From Druceiella hillmani (lineage: Eukaryota > Arthropoda > Insecta > Lepidoptera > Hepialidae), in NCBI GenBank assembly GCA_039881145.1, contig JAYKKI010000015.1, forward strand, positions 26,744,001 through 26,808,000: a stretch of DNA of 64,000 nucleotides, given 5' to 3'. This document shows, piece after piece, positions 36,681 to 52,300 of the stretch. The translations under genes and the position numbers were made by a program. Numbering within the stretch: position 1 is the stretch's first letter; every line of letters starts with the position of its first letter. Under the pieces are notes generated by a model, which searched no databases, had not been told where the DNA came from, and saw nothing but the letters and a program-made list of their open reading frames with translations.

Positions 36681-37328
36681 TTTATGATGGCCTTATAAAT
36701 GGTTTAGAAAAATGACCTTATTCGATGATAAGATTTTTTTTTGTTTATTACGCAATAATCTCCATGAAATGTTGTCCATTCGCATATAAATTATCTTAAC
36801 TTTAATATAATAGCCAGAAGTAACACGTGGATTTTATAGCAATCAGATGTGGTATAATAGGTATTCAAAATGCTACACCCACTCTAAATTATAGATTTGA
36901 TATCAAAGTAATATATGTAACATGTCAACTTCATCGCCATGAGATGCCTTATATACTTTTAAACGGATGGATGTGTTTTCATCGACGAAAGTAACGTTAC
37001 TAAATTATTTCGCCATTATAATTCATTTCGTCATTATATAGAGATACATGAGAAAATTTAGTTTCATTCTTTTCCTAAAAAACATAAATTTGTGCTGATA
37101 ACCTATGAAATATATATATATAAAATGTAGACTTTATCGAAATTAGATGAGTTATTGTAATTCTAAACGGATAAATGTGCTTTCTTCAGTACGTGTGATC
37201 AAGTTAATAATTAATTTCCTCATTATATGGAGACTCGTGACAAAAACAAAATGAGTCTTGTCATATCACAACGTTATGGTTTGAATTAAATATATGATTA
37301 ATAAATATATGCCGTCAATTCGATTTTT

Positions 37329-37416
37329 ATGCTTTAAAATACGTGAGAAATGCTTTTCTACTTGTTTAAAATTAAATTTTCATGCTTTAAAATACGTGAA
37401 AAATGCTTTTCTACTC
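37329..37416. repeat. Direct duplication of ~34 bp, period 53
   Basis: ATGCTTTAAAATACGTGA followed by GAAATGCTTTTCTACT occurs at 37329 and again at 37382 with one substitution. Confidence 0.88.
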
Positions 37417-37742
37417 GTGTATTCATCTTAGATGATATATAATCGGATATATGATTCCTATTCATTTTTTGCTTACTTTGGAATGGTGAATATAACGACT
37501 TTTTATATTTATATCTAGCAACAAAAGTGGCATCTCCGCATCTGGTGACCATGTGTATAGTTCCCTGTCAGTGTATTTTACTTAGCCCTAATATATTACT
37601 TATACCTTACAACTTCTTATCTCGGCCTTACTCTTTTCATCATGCCTACTTTTTTAATCCAGCAAATATTATATCATAATATTAATTAATTTAAAACTGA
37701 ATATACAAGTAACGTTAATTCCGACGACCGCCTGCTACACCA

Positions 37743-37791
37743 TTGTGCAAGCGCCAGCTGCACAACCTTGATCTATCGCAGCATAGATCAA
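37743..37791. repeat. Two adjacent small hairpins
   Basis: TTGTGCA (37743-37749) pairs with TGCACAA (37759-37765) around AGCGCCAGC. Two bases later TTGATCTAT (37768-37776) pairs with ATAGATCAA (37783-37791) around CGCAGC. Both stems are perfect and the block is GC-richer than its flanks. It may be a structured RNA segment or the end of a transposon; unknown. Confidence 0.6.
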
Positions 37792-37799
37792 CCGGATCA

Positions 37800-40700
37800 T
37801 TCGGTACACGTAATATTTAGTATATCCTGAATCAACTAACTTCTTAGATAAAACAATGTGGTCATTTTTCTAGGTATCTGCGTTGCAAAGTATAGTTGAC
37901 TCAAAAGTAACAAACGAAACCAGTGACATTGAGAGAGACTGTTCCTCCCATACCAGGAAAAAGCGGGATAAAGTGGTTTCAATGCTTCATGCATTCTTCA
38001 TTACTTAATAAAACTAAACAAAATCAGAATATAAATTGAAGTTATATTTTATTGCAATACAGGAGAATTTTTGCTTCTTGCAAAACATTGCTCAACCTAT
38101 AAATTTTAAAACACACGGATGTACCCAACATTTCATGTTTAATATATCAATCTGTTTAAAAATTTAAAAGTATTAAAATGAACAAGTTTATTTTAGGCTG
38201 TGTACAGTATTAAACTTCATTTTCTAACTTCATAGATTTTATGACAAAGTATATTGGAATCCGGTGATTTCAGCACTTTTTATATCCAACCTTTTATGCA
38301 TAAATACATACTCAGTTTATGAAAAAATCTGCAGTAAGGCGGCCATTATTCAAATCCATGACAACATCCTACATTAGTTTTATAGCCAAACACTGTCTCC
38401 ATCGAATGGCGTAAGGCTTTTAATGTGCGGAACCCAAAGCCATATAACGGGTGTAACCAACCCAAATGGGGTGCTTCAACGAAAGCCGATCGAAGGTATG
38501 GTACCGTTCATATTATTATGTACATTTTTATTAGTCCTTATCCTTTACGGCAGGCATATCGATGTGGAATTATTAAGAGAAGATGCGTATAGTACCTAAT
38601 GGAATATAGGAAGGCATACTTTATTTAGCTACAACAGTTAAATTTTATCCGTATATTGGTAAGATTTTACGTCGGGATGGAAATTACATTACTAATGTAA
38701 TGTGGAGTTCAACAGGATTATACACTTTACTGCTTAATGACATTAGTTGTAAATTAGAGACAAATGAAACAACTGACATATCATAGAAGACTTTCTTTTT
38801 GATTTTTTTTTAATTGGTAGACGTAAAAAATAAGAAATATTCCCAATAATGAATTTATACTAAAAATGTGAATATATTAATGATCTGATTAATCTACCTT
38901 TGAACATGCATAAACTTATTGGTGTGATTTTTTAAGCTCTGTTTCACTAATTAATCCGCATAATATAAAAATATTTTAGACTTCAATAAAAATGCTTTTA
39001 AAAGTCATTCTTGTGAAGGAGTAAGAAAAATTTAGGCAATTGTTTTTATGTGAAAATTAAAAACGATGTAATAGCAATTTCTCATAGAAATCATGAGTCA
39101 ACGAAATTTTTACACGATGCATGTTTACGCAGAAATATTTATATTTTTAAGGAAGTCATAGCTTCCGTAAGCAGCGTGTTGTGTAGCCTTGACTTATAAA
39201 ATGCTTAACAAGACCAAAGATATGTATGTATAGAATTCGTTAATATTTTCCTAATTAAAGTTCGCTAATATTTTCCTTAAAACTGCTGTAAAATAATAGG
39301 TAAATAACGGGCTTCATATTCATTGAATGAAGTTTATATAATTTAGCGAATAACGGAAAAATATTAGTTAATCGCATGAATATTAGTTAATTGCGAGGCA
39401 ATTAATTATCAAATCAGTAATCGATAAATTATAATCAGGTAACTTAATATTTCCATTTATTTACTTTTTTACGTGAGTAATTATATCAATTTATATCACC
39501 GATATTATACGGCGGCATAATGTTCTGCATTGTGAAAGGTAAACCAAAAAAAATGGAACCTACCAGATGATGTTTTTATTATTTACTTTGTTTTTCAAAT
39601 TTAAATTTATTTTTACAATAATTACCTAAATGGGAGAATATTTTTCGCATACTATATCCATATGGAATGACGTATTCAGTTTTATATCTAACTTCCAAAG
39701 ATTTTATTTTATAACAAAATCAGAAATCCATTAAGATAAAAAAAAATAATACATAAATACATAGGACAATTACATTTTTGTTACTTTTTGGAGAAATTTT
39801 TGTAAAGTATTCCACTAAATTCAATAAACCTCATTCGCATTTCCTTGCAACCCTTAAGATAACTTGTTGGTGATAAACTGTCTCCTATCAATAAAATTAA
39901 ATTTTTATAAATACAAAATATTTGTAGCAATCCTTCTTTCGTTATATTCAGCACCAAATTCTCATTCTGAACAATTGATCTAACGAAACTATAAATTTTT
40001 AATTCTAATCTAATCTATAGTAATATTTTGTCACAAGTAAAAATAATGTATAGGTTATAATGTACAAACTCTATCACCGCAAATTTTTGGCAATTTTTTT
40101 CAAAATTTTAACCCGCTTCAAACTCATTTACAACAACAATTTTAACATAAGAATCATTAATTTATTTTGCAGCTTTAAAAGTCGTAAAATAATATTTTTG
40201 TTAAAGTAACAAAATATTTTTAAAAATTCATAACGATTTTTCAAAAATTCATAACAAAATATGAAACTATGTGTTATTAATGGAACTGGCATATCCGAAG
40301 CGTATCCTTTTCAATATTTTAATGGGATCTACCCGATTACAAAATAATAAAAAATGTATTTTTTATCTTTTTTGGCCTTTTTCTAGTCTTGTTTGTAGAA
40401 AAATACCATAAAAGTGGTGAAGAATACTTTAAAGTTATTATTGAGATTAATTCCTAAACGGTACTCTACTATACGAATTAAAAATGAGCAAATAAATCAA
40501 TAAAGAAATATGTACTTAAAAATGATATTCGATCGCGATTAAACAAAGAAAAAAAAATTATATATTTAGTACATGGTTACAATAATCATAATGTTTCCAT
40601 CAGCTAAGGGTTTCAGTTACTAAGGAGGGCACCAACAATAAAGCGTGCCTTTTGAAATTATCGAAACCTTATAAAACGATATGTTTGAAACTCGATGCGA

Positions 40701-41226
40701 ACGATACGTAGTGAAGATAAAAGAATAAGTAACCCCTTCGAGCCGTTCGAGGGCACTAAAACATCTGTTGAGTTCGAAGTAAATGTCTGAAACGAATTTT
40801 CGCGTCGAGTATTTGGTGTCGTAATTCGCTTGTTTTTAGAATTTATGTGATGTACCAAAATTCCATTTTGGGTAATTGAAAATCAAATTTTCATGACTAT
40901 TTCTTTTAATCAAATTGTATTTTTGAGAAAGCTGTCGTTAATAGTGCTACCAGCAATATGTTTTAATTGGTAATGGTTTAAATTTAGACTTTTGAGCAAC
41001 GTGTACCTGTTACAGAATTTACTCAGGGGTAAGACGGGAATTATAAGAAGTACCTACTTAATTATTTCCCATTGCGGTGTTACTCGATCAAAAATCATTA
41101 TGCATTGCGGTGCAATAAGTTTCATAATGTACTTATGTACTTCTGCTTTTTATGATTGCATTTTTCTCATGTTGTTTAAGGAAAAGTAAGTGAATCATCA
41201 TTGCGAGATGAAATATTTCATTTTTT
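37800..41226. other. AT-rich DNA, no gene seen
   Basis: Positions 38330-38520 are moderately GC-rich (GGCCATTATTC, GCGGAACCCAAAGCCATA) without any motif. Around 39235-39420, TTAATATTTTCCTAATTAAA/CTAATATTTTCCTTAA and two ATATTAGTTAAT units form short local duplications. ORFs at 40658-40858 and 40992-41189 have no recognisable domain. Confidence 0.35.

Positions 41227-44243
<3,017 letters not shown>

Positions 44244-44302
<59 letters not shown>
44244..44302. repeat. (TA)n microsatellite
   Basis: About 59 bp of TA. Confidence 0.95.
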
Positions 44303-44303
<1 letters not shown>

Positions 44304-45793
44304 ATATCGCCACAGTTTCGTTGGTTTAGAGACAAATCCCGACATTTTAATCAAAAATAGGCACAAAAGACTACACCACACCAGGAACATCTTTAAAAAT
44401 ATTTTGGATCAAATATACAATTGGATAAAAAATATTTTACCTGTTATCAAAAGAGTTCACGAAGAAACTCTATAAATAATTCATCATAACAAGTGAAACA
44501 AATACATTCCTTAGACTTATATCTTACTGTAGACACTGTTATTTTTGCAATTCTTTTAATGAGAGCATTATTCTAAAATCGAAAAATTTAACTCCAAATA
44601 ATTTCATTGGTTAAGTCTAATTCATAATGAGTCATTCAACAAAAACATGGTCTCTAAATATACGCAAGGCGCGGGTGGTAGGGAGATATGTGATAGACCC
44701 CATGAACTCCGGAACAAATTAAGAGTTCATACAAGGTTCAACATTATTACCTATTAAGCAAAAATATTGAACGTACTATGATTAGACGAGCATATGTAAA
44801 GTTATGAGTCAGCGAAGAAAATACACGGAATTTATCGGAACTGTTTGACAATAAACTATTTATATTTACTCCGATTTAGTTCAAAAAAGGTGTGATAATG
44901 TATTAAGCGAATACAAACTAATACTTACGACAATAAAATTGATAAAATAATTACTGCCTACCCACTTGCCGCAACTCCTCTAGCTCTAAATATAAAAGGG
45001 AACATATAAATTAATATTCAAGAAATATATGCTATTGTTTTCCTAACATGCATGAAATACACAGAACATTTAAGCTACTTAAAAACGTAAGAAAGTTTAT
45101 CGTATTAATAAACTTATGTTGGTTAAATACCAATTCCCGTCAACCTGTCCCCTCGATATTTAAAATTTATGTTTCTTAAGGTATTGCAATCTTATTTCTT
45201 AATCTAATCCATCGTCAGATAAATTTATTTAATCGATAATTAATCAACGCAAATACTCTTCTAAAGAATATTTACAGATTTACGAATTGAAATTTATTGC
45301 CAGTCTTTTCATAACGATGTATATTGCTGGCCTCATCGCCGACCCTTTGTAGCCTTAATTTCTCAAAATGTTTACAAAAAGTTGGCCAGGAAATTCAACG
45401 GCAACTTGATTGATCTATTTACAATATTACCTATTTAATTAGAATCATTCATTTCAATTTACATATGCGTAAATTTCGATGTTAATACTATTTTTAACTT
45501 AATGAATATTATAAATATACATAAAAATTGGAAATTTTAATAAAAATCGCAAATTTCTATTCATGGTCATTTTAAATAATTTAATCGATAATATATTTTA
45601 ATATCAATGTACGATTAATTAAAATTAAGATAACATAAATTAACGGTTGCAATTAAAAAGTCAATTTAATATTTATATTTGTATTACAGTTATATCCGTC
45701 AATAAAATAATAAATTATCTTTCGACTACTTTCAATATCTTACATGAAACACGACATTTAAAAAAAGAATAAAATTGACCCTGTGATATTTCC
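44303..45793. other. AT-rich DNA, no gene seen
   Basis: A small inverted pair ATGAACTC/GAGTTCAT occurs near 44702-44730. Positions 45310-45430 (GCTGGCCTCATCGCCGACCC and AAGTTGGCCAGGAAATTC) are GC-richer, with TTAATCGATAATTAATC just upstream; a weak regulatory candidate. Confidence 0.3.
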
Positions 45794-45805
45794 ATATATA
45801 TATAA

Positions 45806-45856
<51 letters not shown>
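45794..45856. repeat. (TA)n microsatellite
   Basis: About 63 bp of TA with a TAAATA and a TACATA interruption. Confidence 0.95.
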
Positions 45857-45859
<3 letters not shown>

Positions 45860-46159
45860 GTCTTACCTTATAAGATGAAATTAATTAAAAAGAAGGATAT
45901 AAAGGTCAATACATTTCATAACTGTGCCCAATTTCAAGTGTCGACGTCAAACCGTTTATTAGAAAAACGTCTGCTCAAATGGACAGAGAGTTGATTGATC
46001 TTATAAGGGTCACGTTTTTTCATTTAAATTACGGTACTCTAAACCTTAAAATAACCATTTGTTATTAGATGAACTTGTAAATATGGCCTAAATATACTTG
46101 TACGTATAAGAATAAAGCTAGGTTCTTCATCTTTCAATACTAACCTCCAAACATAAAAT

Positions 46160-46385
46160 GCAACGAACTAGGAAACGCCTTCGTTGCAACAGTGTCGCAA
46201 CGCTTCGTCGCAACACTCATTTTTTTAACTTCCAAATACACATATACTTGGCGAGAGAACTCAGGTCTGCTCTAGTGCAGTATAACGCACGTTTTGCCGT
46301 CTACGAACTATTTAAAAGATACGCCCATTTATAAACGCTTGCGACGAAACTTCGATGCAAGTTTCAGCATCAGTGCATGATGAAC
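46160..46385. mobile_element. Possible MITE with TTCGTCGCAA-type ends
   Basis: The left side has CTTCGTTGCAACAGTGTCGC followed by AACGCTTCGTCGCAACAC. The right side, about 150 bp on, has CGCTTGCGACGAAACTTCGA and TGCAAG, whose complement repeats the TTCGTCGCAAG block. The motif (T/C)GTYGCAAC occurs three times in direct orientation on the left and twice inverted on the right. This suggests subterminal inverted repeats of a small DNA transposon. The boundaries and any target duplication are not resolved. Confidence 0.35.
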
Positions 46386-47992
46386 AAAACATAGTAAGTT
46401 TCTCACTACCGAGGAGTTAAATGAAAATACTTTGAGTAGCCTTTGTTAACTAAGTTTATTGCTGGTTACGTACTTGTAATCGGTTGCTTGCTATTCGCTG
46501 GTACCTAGTAGTATAAACTAGAATTTCTTAATCATAAATCAAAGAGAAAATTATTTTTTTATGTCATACAAATTTTAAATTAACTATGAAATGTATTTTG
46601 TTACATACCACCTTGAACTACAATTTCTAAGACGGAACGGAGTTATTGCAAAAGTTAGGTTGTTAAATATTAAAGCAGAGCTTGGCGCCTTTGAAGATTA
46701 TTTTTCCGATTAAGACCAATGGCGTAACATACGTCGAAGAAAATTTAACTTTTAGTTCTATACAATTATAGTTTTCTAACGAAGATGAAATTTTGTTTAT
46801 TATCATAACGATTACTCATGATGATAATAAAATACAAATAATAAAAAGAAAAAATACAAATCATTTAAAAATGTTAAAGCCTATTTATTCCCAATTAAGA
46901 ATATCTCATTATGAATGTATCTGTGTTTAATTATATATTAAGCAATATTTAGGCATAAATTGAGACATGAATTATCGAGACGTTTACGCCCTTTAACAAG
47001 TTAATATTTATGGAATATTTTTATTGTTTTTGGGAGGGCAAATATCCATTTTCTTTTTATCAATCTTTATAAAATGCAATAATTAAGTTACCTTTTATGT
47101 TTTCAATTGTATTACATTTAAACGTCCCGTCAACAATCTATTTACTTCTTTCCATTAGATTATTCGAAAATACGTTGCTCTAATCTAAAAACTTATCCAA
47201 TAATTACAAAATGTGCATATCGTCTCAATCAAGATATTTTATTTTTAGCCATTTACCCTTTGATGGAAATACTGTATATTAACATAATTTTCAAAGTTCC
47301 GTACTTCCAAAATAAAAGAAACATAGGAATAGGATCAGAGAGCCTGTCACAGTCCGTCTATCACAGCGGCTTTCTCAGAAACAATTTCAATGTAATAGCT
47401 TGAAATTTGTTAGAGTGATAAAATGTGCTAACCCGCGTATATATAAATAGTTATTACACAAACTTATTCATGGAGAAATATTAGAGAAAAGAAGTAAAAC
47501 CCTTGTTTTTTTAATCTCTTTTGTCGTGTCAAATATTTCTTAAAAGGGCGACTTAGAAAGGTCCCAAAACTATTTTTTTAGAATATTATGTTAGGGAGGT
47601 CTATAGATATTGCTAAGAAAGCCAACAAAAACTGTCTCCAAAGTTATTTGACGGAAATAACTTTAAATTTATTCCTTTTAAATATTACTCCACTACGGCA
47701 GAGTTATGAATTTCATGGGCTAAACTAGTAAAGTAATTTCAACAAATGAGGTGTCCTTAGATTTGTTTTGATCCTGAAAGTGTCCAAGAATATAAAACGT
47801 TATGAGTTTCAGGAGCTATGTATGTATGTATATGGTGCTTTTCAATTATTTTTTCGTAGTTGGGTTTTAGTTTTACCTCTTGTTTTCAAGTTTCTAAGGA
47901 TTATTAATATTAGTTTATTTTGGTACATTCTAGCGATTAAATACGATTTTCGTACGTCAAGAACTTAATGTTCAAATTATATTTCTTTCAAG
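46386..47992. other. AT-rich DNA, no gene seen
   Basis: I recognise no gene or repeat. The 66-codon frame at 47768-47968 lacks motifs. Confidence 0.35.
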
Positions 47993-48024
47993 TAATCATG
48001 CAATGCGTCTGCATTGCATGATTA
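47993..48024. repeat. Perfect 14-bp palindrome, loop GTCT
   Basis: TAATCATGCAATGC (47993-48006) and GCATTGCATGATTA (48011-48024) flank GTCT. Confidence 0.93.
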
Positions 48025-48651
48025 TAAAATTGATGGTGTAATTCATTTCTAGAATATCAGATATAGAATTTGAACTGTACTGTCGATACAGTTACTAAAA
48101 GCCTACACCAAAGCGATCGCTCGGTTCCAATTATCGGACGAGCCTTGCCTTTGTTCACTTGTTCACGCTCGGTTAGTTTCATTTAGTCCTGACGGATATG
48201 AAAACATGTCTTTTCATGCACACTATTTTGAATAAAATTATCTAACACGTAATTATTATTTAAACATTTGCGCTCATTAGTTGCGTTTGGTCGCTGATGT
48301 GATTATTTCAGTTAGAGACTTCCCGACTAAATTAGTAGGGTTTTCAATTATTTGTTGTTTATTGAAGTAAAAAACTTACCACTTTCGGCCAGTTTTTTAA
48401 TGCCCTTTCTACAAGTAAAGAAATTTTGTAATCTTTTTCTAGCAAATATTCCACAAGAGTATCATCGTCAAATATAACGAACTTAATTTACTTAACAAAA
48501 ACAAAACTTAATTTTTTTAGAAATCGAGATATAGCTATTTAAATGCAATTGTTTTTAATGAGGGTTTAGCAAATGAGTACAATATCTCTTAGAGATGTGT
48601 GAATTAAACATTAAATCACAAATAACTGAATAAAGATAATTTCTTAACAAA
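48025..48651. other. DNA with a short GC-richer patch, no gene seen
   Basis: Positions 48100-48215 include AAAGCGATCGCTCGGTTCCA, GGACGAGCCTTGCCTTTG and TCACGCTCGGTTAG. No coding sequence was seen. Confidence 0.3.
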
Positions 48652-49215
48652 TTACAACACGTTTTCAAAAGTTTGTTCACCTACGCCAATACACAACCTG
48701 CATATCCTTAGAGTTTTTTTAACTGTTGGAAAGCGGTTCAGTTTTCCCCGAATGATGCGTGTTGCCACAATATAGGATCTCTTAAAAACTCAATTGAAAT
48801 AGTCGATTAGTTTGAGGTCTGGAAACCGGGCTGGCTATTGTATTGAAACTTTGGGACCAATTTCCGTATTTTGAAAAGCACGGTTAAAATGAGCGCATTT
48901 TCGTGGGGGAGGAGAACAAATAATGCGTCATCCTGTTGACATTCATTACAAAGCCTTAGTTCTAACGATATATTTCCAAACAGTTTATAAGAACTGGCAA
49001 TATCGATCACACCTGAGACACTGGCAGCCGACAAACTCGTCATTCAATATTCCCCTCCGAATATTTATCAAAAATCGATGCTAGAAATAGGATTCACATA
49101 GCAAGTGAGAGTATTTTATGCAGTAATACTGATTGTTATGCACATTAAAGGGCTCAAACTTTGTGAACATTGACTCATCACTAAATATCCACAAATTTGG
49201 GTTTCCTCTGTGCTT
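48652..49215 (-). pseudogene. Tc1/mariner-superfamily transposase, DDE domain relic
   Basis: Minus strand, 49215 to 48652. LWIFSDESMF near 49165-49195 carries the first catalytic Asp in the usual FSDE setting. ECQQDDA near 48915-48935 corresponds to the QQDGA block with the second Asp. ARFPDLKLIDYF near 48800-48835 corresponds to 'ARSPDLTPLDFF' with the third acidic residue. ICRLCIGVGEQTFENVL followed by TAA (48654-48652) corresponds to the 'R.RLCIEVNGQQFEHLL' C-terminus. The frame shifts several times, and a TGA follows DYFN. A 78-codon open piece (48807-49043) is only part of this. The N-terminal DNA-binding region would lie above 49215, but there the sequence is a (TA)n tract. Inactive. 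Confidence 0.75.
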
Positions 49216-49233
49216 ATGAGCATTTATATACAC

Positions 49234-49235
<2 letters not shown>

Positions 49236-49304
<69 letters not shown>

Positions 49305-49311
49305 TACGTAT
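49236..49311. repeat. (TA)n microsatellite
   Basis: About 76 bp of TA directly upstream (minus-strand sense) of the transposase relic. Since Tc1/mariner elements insert at TA, expansion of the flanking dinucleotide is conceivable but unproven. Confidence 0.95.
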
Positions 49312-52300
49312 AGCGAGTGATCAGTAGGCAAAAGGGTTTACCCCATTCAAAATTCTCAGGATTTCCAGTTCATCTTTCAATATACCTAATATTAGCTTTG
49401 AATACTGTCAATTTTTTGTAAAATATTTAACTTATGTGATAATACCAGCCTCCCTTATGGTGAAACACTCTCTGTAATAAATAGTTATGGTGTCTAATAA
49501 ATACAAAATAAAATACCTATTAATAAATCGACTTCAAAAAAAGAAGGTACGGATATGGAGAATGGAACCCCTCAATGGCTAACAGCTGACCACTGACGGT
49601 TAATATTAATACTTCATTTCTGTGTTGTTGATAACCAAAATTTAGACAAAGATAAAGTTATGCATAAACTAGCTTTTGCCCGTGACTTTTAATAATTATA
49701 CAATATTCCAAGAAACAAAATAATTAAATATTAGTTATAGTGTAATTATTAATACTATTAATCACTAAAAATTCTAAAATAAAATGTCATTATTAACTTA
49801 TTCACAGTTTCAAATTTTTATTTCATTATTAATAGTTTGATTTTTAATTTGCACATCAAGAATACATTTTCTACACCCACCATATTTATTAAAATATATA
49901 TACAGTTTTGCATATAGATAGCTGTCTATATGCAAAATTGATTTTTAAGAAAAAAAAGAAGTTGTTTTATCCTCAAGTCTATTAAATTCTCCAAAAGATA
50001 AGATGAAATTTTATTAAGGGTTTAGTACATTTTTTTTCACCATAAGGGGTCAACTTTTTATGACCTGGGTTCGGGTGGTTTTCATTCGGAAATAAAACCT
50101 TTTTTTATTTAAAAAATAGTAATGAGGAATAAAATACTTTTGATTGCAACTAACGAGAATTTGTTTCAATAATACTTAGTGAACAATTGTACAATTTCTA
50201 GAAATCACATGAAAACAATGACCGAAAGTGGCGTCTTCTTTGAGTTTATACGAACGCCAATAACTTGAAAACCACCTAATTATTTAAACTAATTATAGTT
50301 CAATTCTGGTTAAATTGAGCATAATATTTGCAAAATAGTATCCTAAAAATACTTATTGGGTCTTAGTTTTATAGTAAGAAACAAAGTGAATATACAAGGA
50401 ACAAAATGTTTGCAATTTTGATATCTCAGTATATACGTCTGATTTTGGTTTATTTGGATTCATACAATACAAAAAATACTTAACATATTTTATACAATTT
50501 TTGCTTATTAAAATTTCAATTTAGATCAGAAAAAGGTAAAACATAAACTCGCAGCTTGACATCGCACTGCGTTATCAAGAAATTAAACTCCACACCAGTC
50601 ACAGCAATATTTGGAAAACATTATATCAATGAAGGAATTTTTTTAACAAAACTAGTAAAGGTGTATATAAAGCAAATATATGTAACTAATTTTCCACAAA
50701 GCATAAATTATTTCCACAAAGCATAATATTATTAGGTTAATATACAATAAACAAACAATGACTAAAAACAAATATAACGAGTACAAAACATTGAGCGAGC
50801 CATGAACCATTTTAAAATTCCACGATCCTAATTCAAAGTCATAAATTGAGCAGCAAAACAAAGTCGGAAACCAGACAGTGCTTTCACTAGTGCTAGCAAT
50901 CGGAGTTGCAACCATTCTTAAATGTGTACATAAGGTGGGTATATGAAATAGTGTGTATTCGCCCTTGCGCATAATAATTTGGAAAAAAAACGACATCAAT
51001 TCCCATATTGATGGGTTTTCATTGTGACCATTTAATATTTCGTTCAGTTTTAGATGCCACTATCTTTCTAATTACAGAGATTTAAATAATCCTTTGAAAA
51101 AAAATGAAGGAAATATTTAGGTATAGTATACGTAATTATAGAAGTAGAGAAATCAAATAAGCCTTTCCAAAATTTTTCTCAACAAAAGTGTATAATTTAC
51201 CTCGTAACAAAGTCACTCCATTTCCAATTTACCACGGACAAGAGCGTTAAACAATCTTAATACAATTGATGTCGTGAAATATGAAAGATTACTAAGTGAC
51301 AAATCCAAGTATCCTTAATGCAGACTTATAGAAATAATTTGGCCGAGATTGGAAAATAAAAATAGGTCATAATTATAAGTTAGAACTGATATCTCTCAAT
51401 ATCAGATTAAAATGCTTCATAGTTTTTGCTAATAATTACTGGTCATTTGTGATTAAGAGAATTAAAACTAAATGGAAAAATATGAGATTTAATAAATTTG
51501 TACACAAAAAACCGCTTTATTTTAAAACCGCTTTATTTGATTAATTGTAATGTGGATGATAACAGAACGTAATTTATTTAAAATGTCTCCATTTTGAAGC
51601 AAGAATTCAAATCGCACAGCAAACTATTATATTTAGTATAATATTTTTAGTTATTTTAATTATTTAAATATTTATATTCATTAATAATGTAAATTATATG
51701 TACTGTTCAGAAAATAAATACCATTTTTAATCGTAGTATGAGCAAAAGTCTACCATGTCTAGGAGAAATTTGGCAGCAATACGCATGAATCATCTTTTGG
51801 ATTATATAATTGACATCGATGACGTCTACCTCAACAAATAAAAGAATAATAATTTCTAGCTGTTATACACATCTAATCTATTAACCTCGGATGTGGTGAC
51901 GTCCTTTGATATATAGGCGTTGCCCAAATAATTACTCGTTACGAGGTATAGATCTCTGTTGATGTTGTAATCATAAGTATATACTTCAAAGCTTCAATTT
52001 TAATACAAACAAAAGTTATGTATGTGCATATATACCCGTATAAACTGGAGGCACTTTGCAATTAATCTCTTGAGTTGCGAAGAAACGACGCCCGAAACAG
52101 ATAGAATTGTAAAACATCAAAAACACGGTCTTAAAAATTCAATTAATTAACATAATTATTCAAAATAACTATGAAAAACGTTATACTAAACATACTGAAT
52201 TATAAAAAGCAATGGATTTAAAAAACAATCTTCTTTTAACAGCTAGAATATGCCTACTTGTAAAATGAATATCAATGTATATTTAATTTTAAACGTTCTT

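Noticed and set aside
50652..50999. 115-codon minus-strand frame with a hydrophobic C-terminal half
   Set aside because: No recognisable domain, no codon-use signal and no splice or promoter context; the hydrophobicity follows from AT-rich codons.
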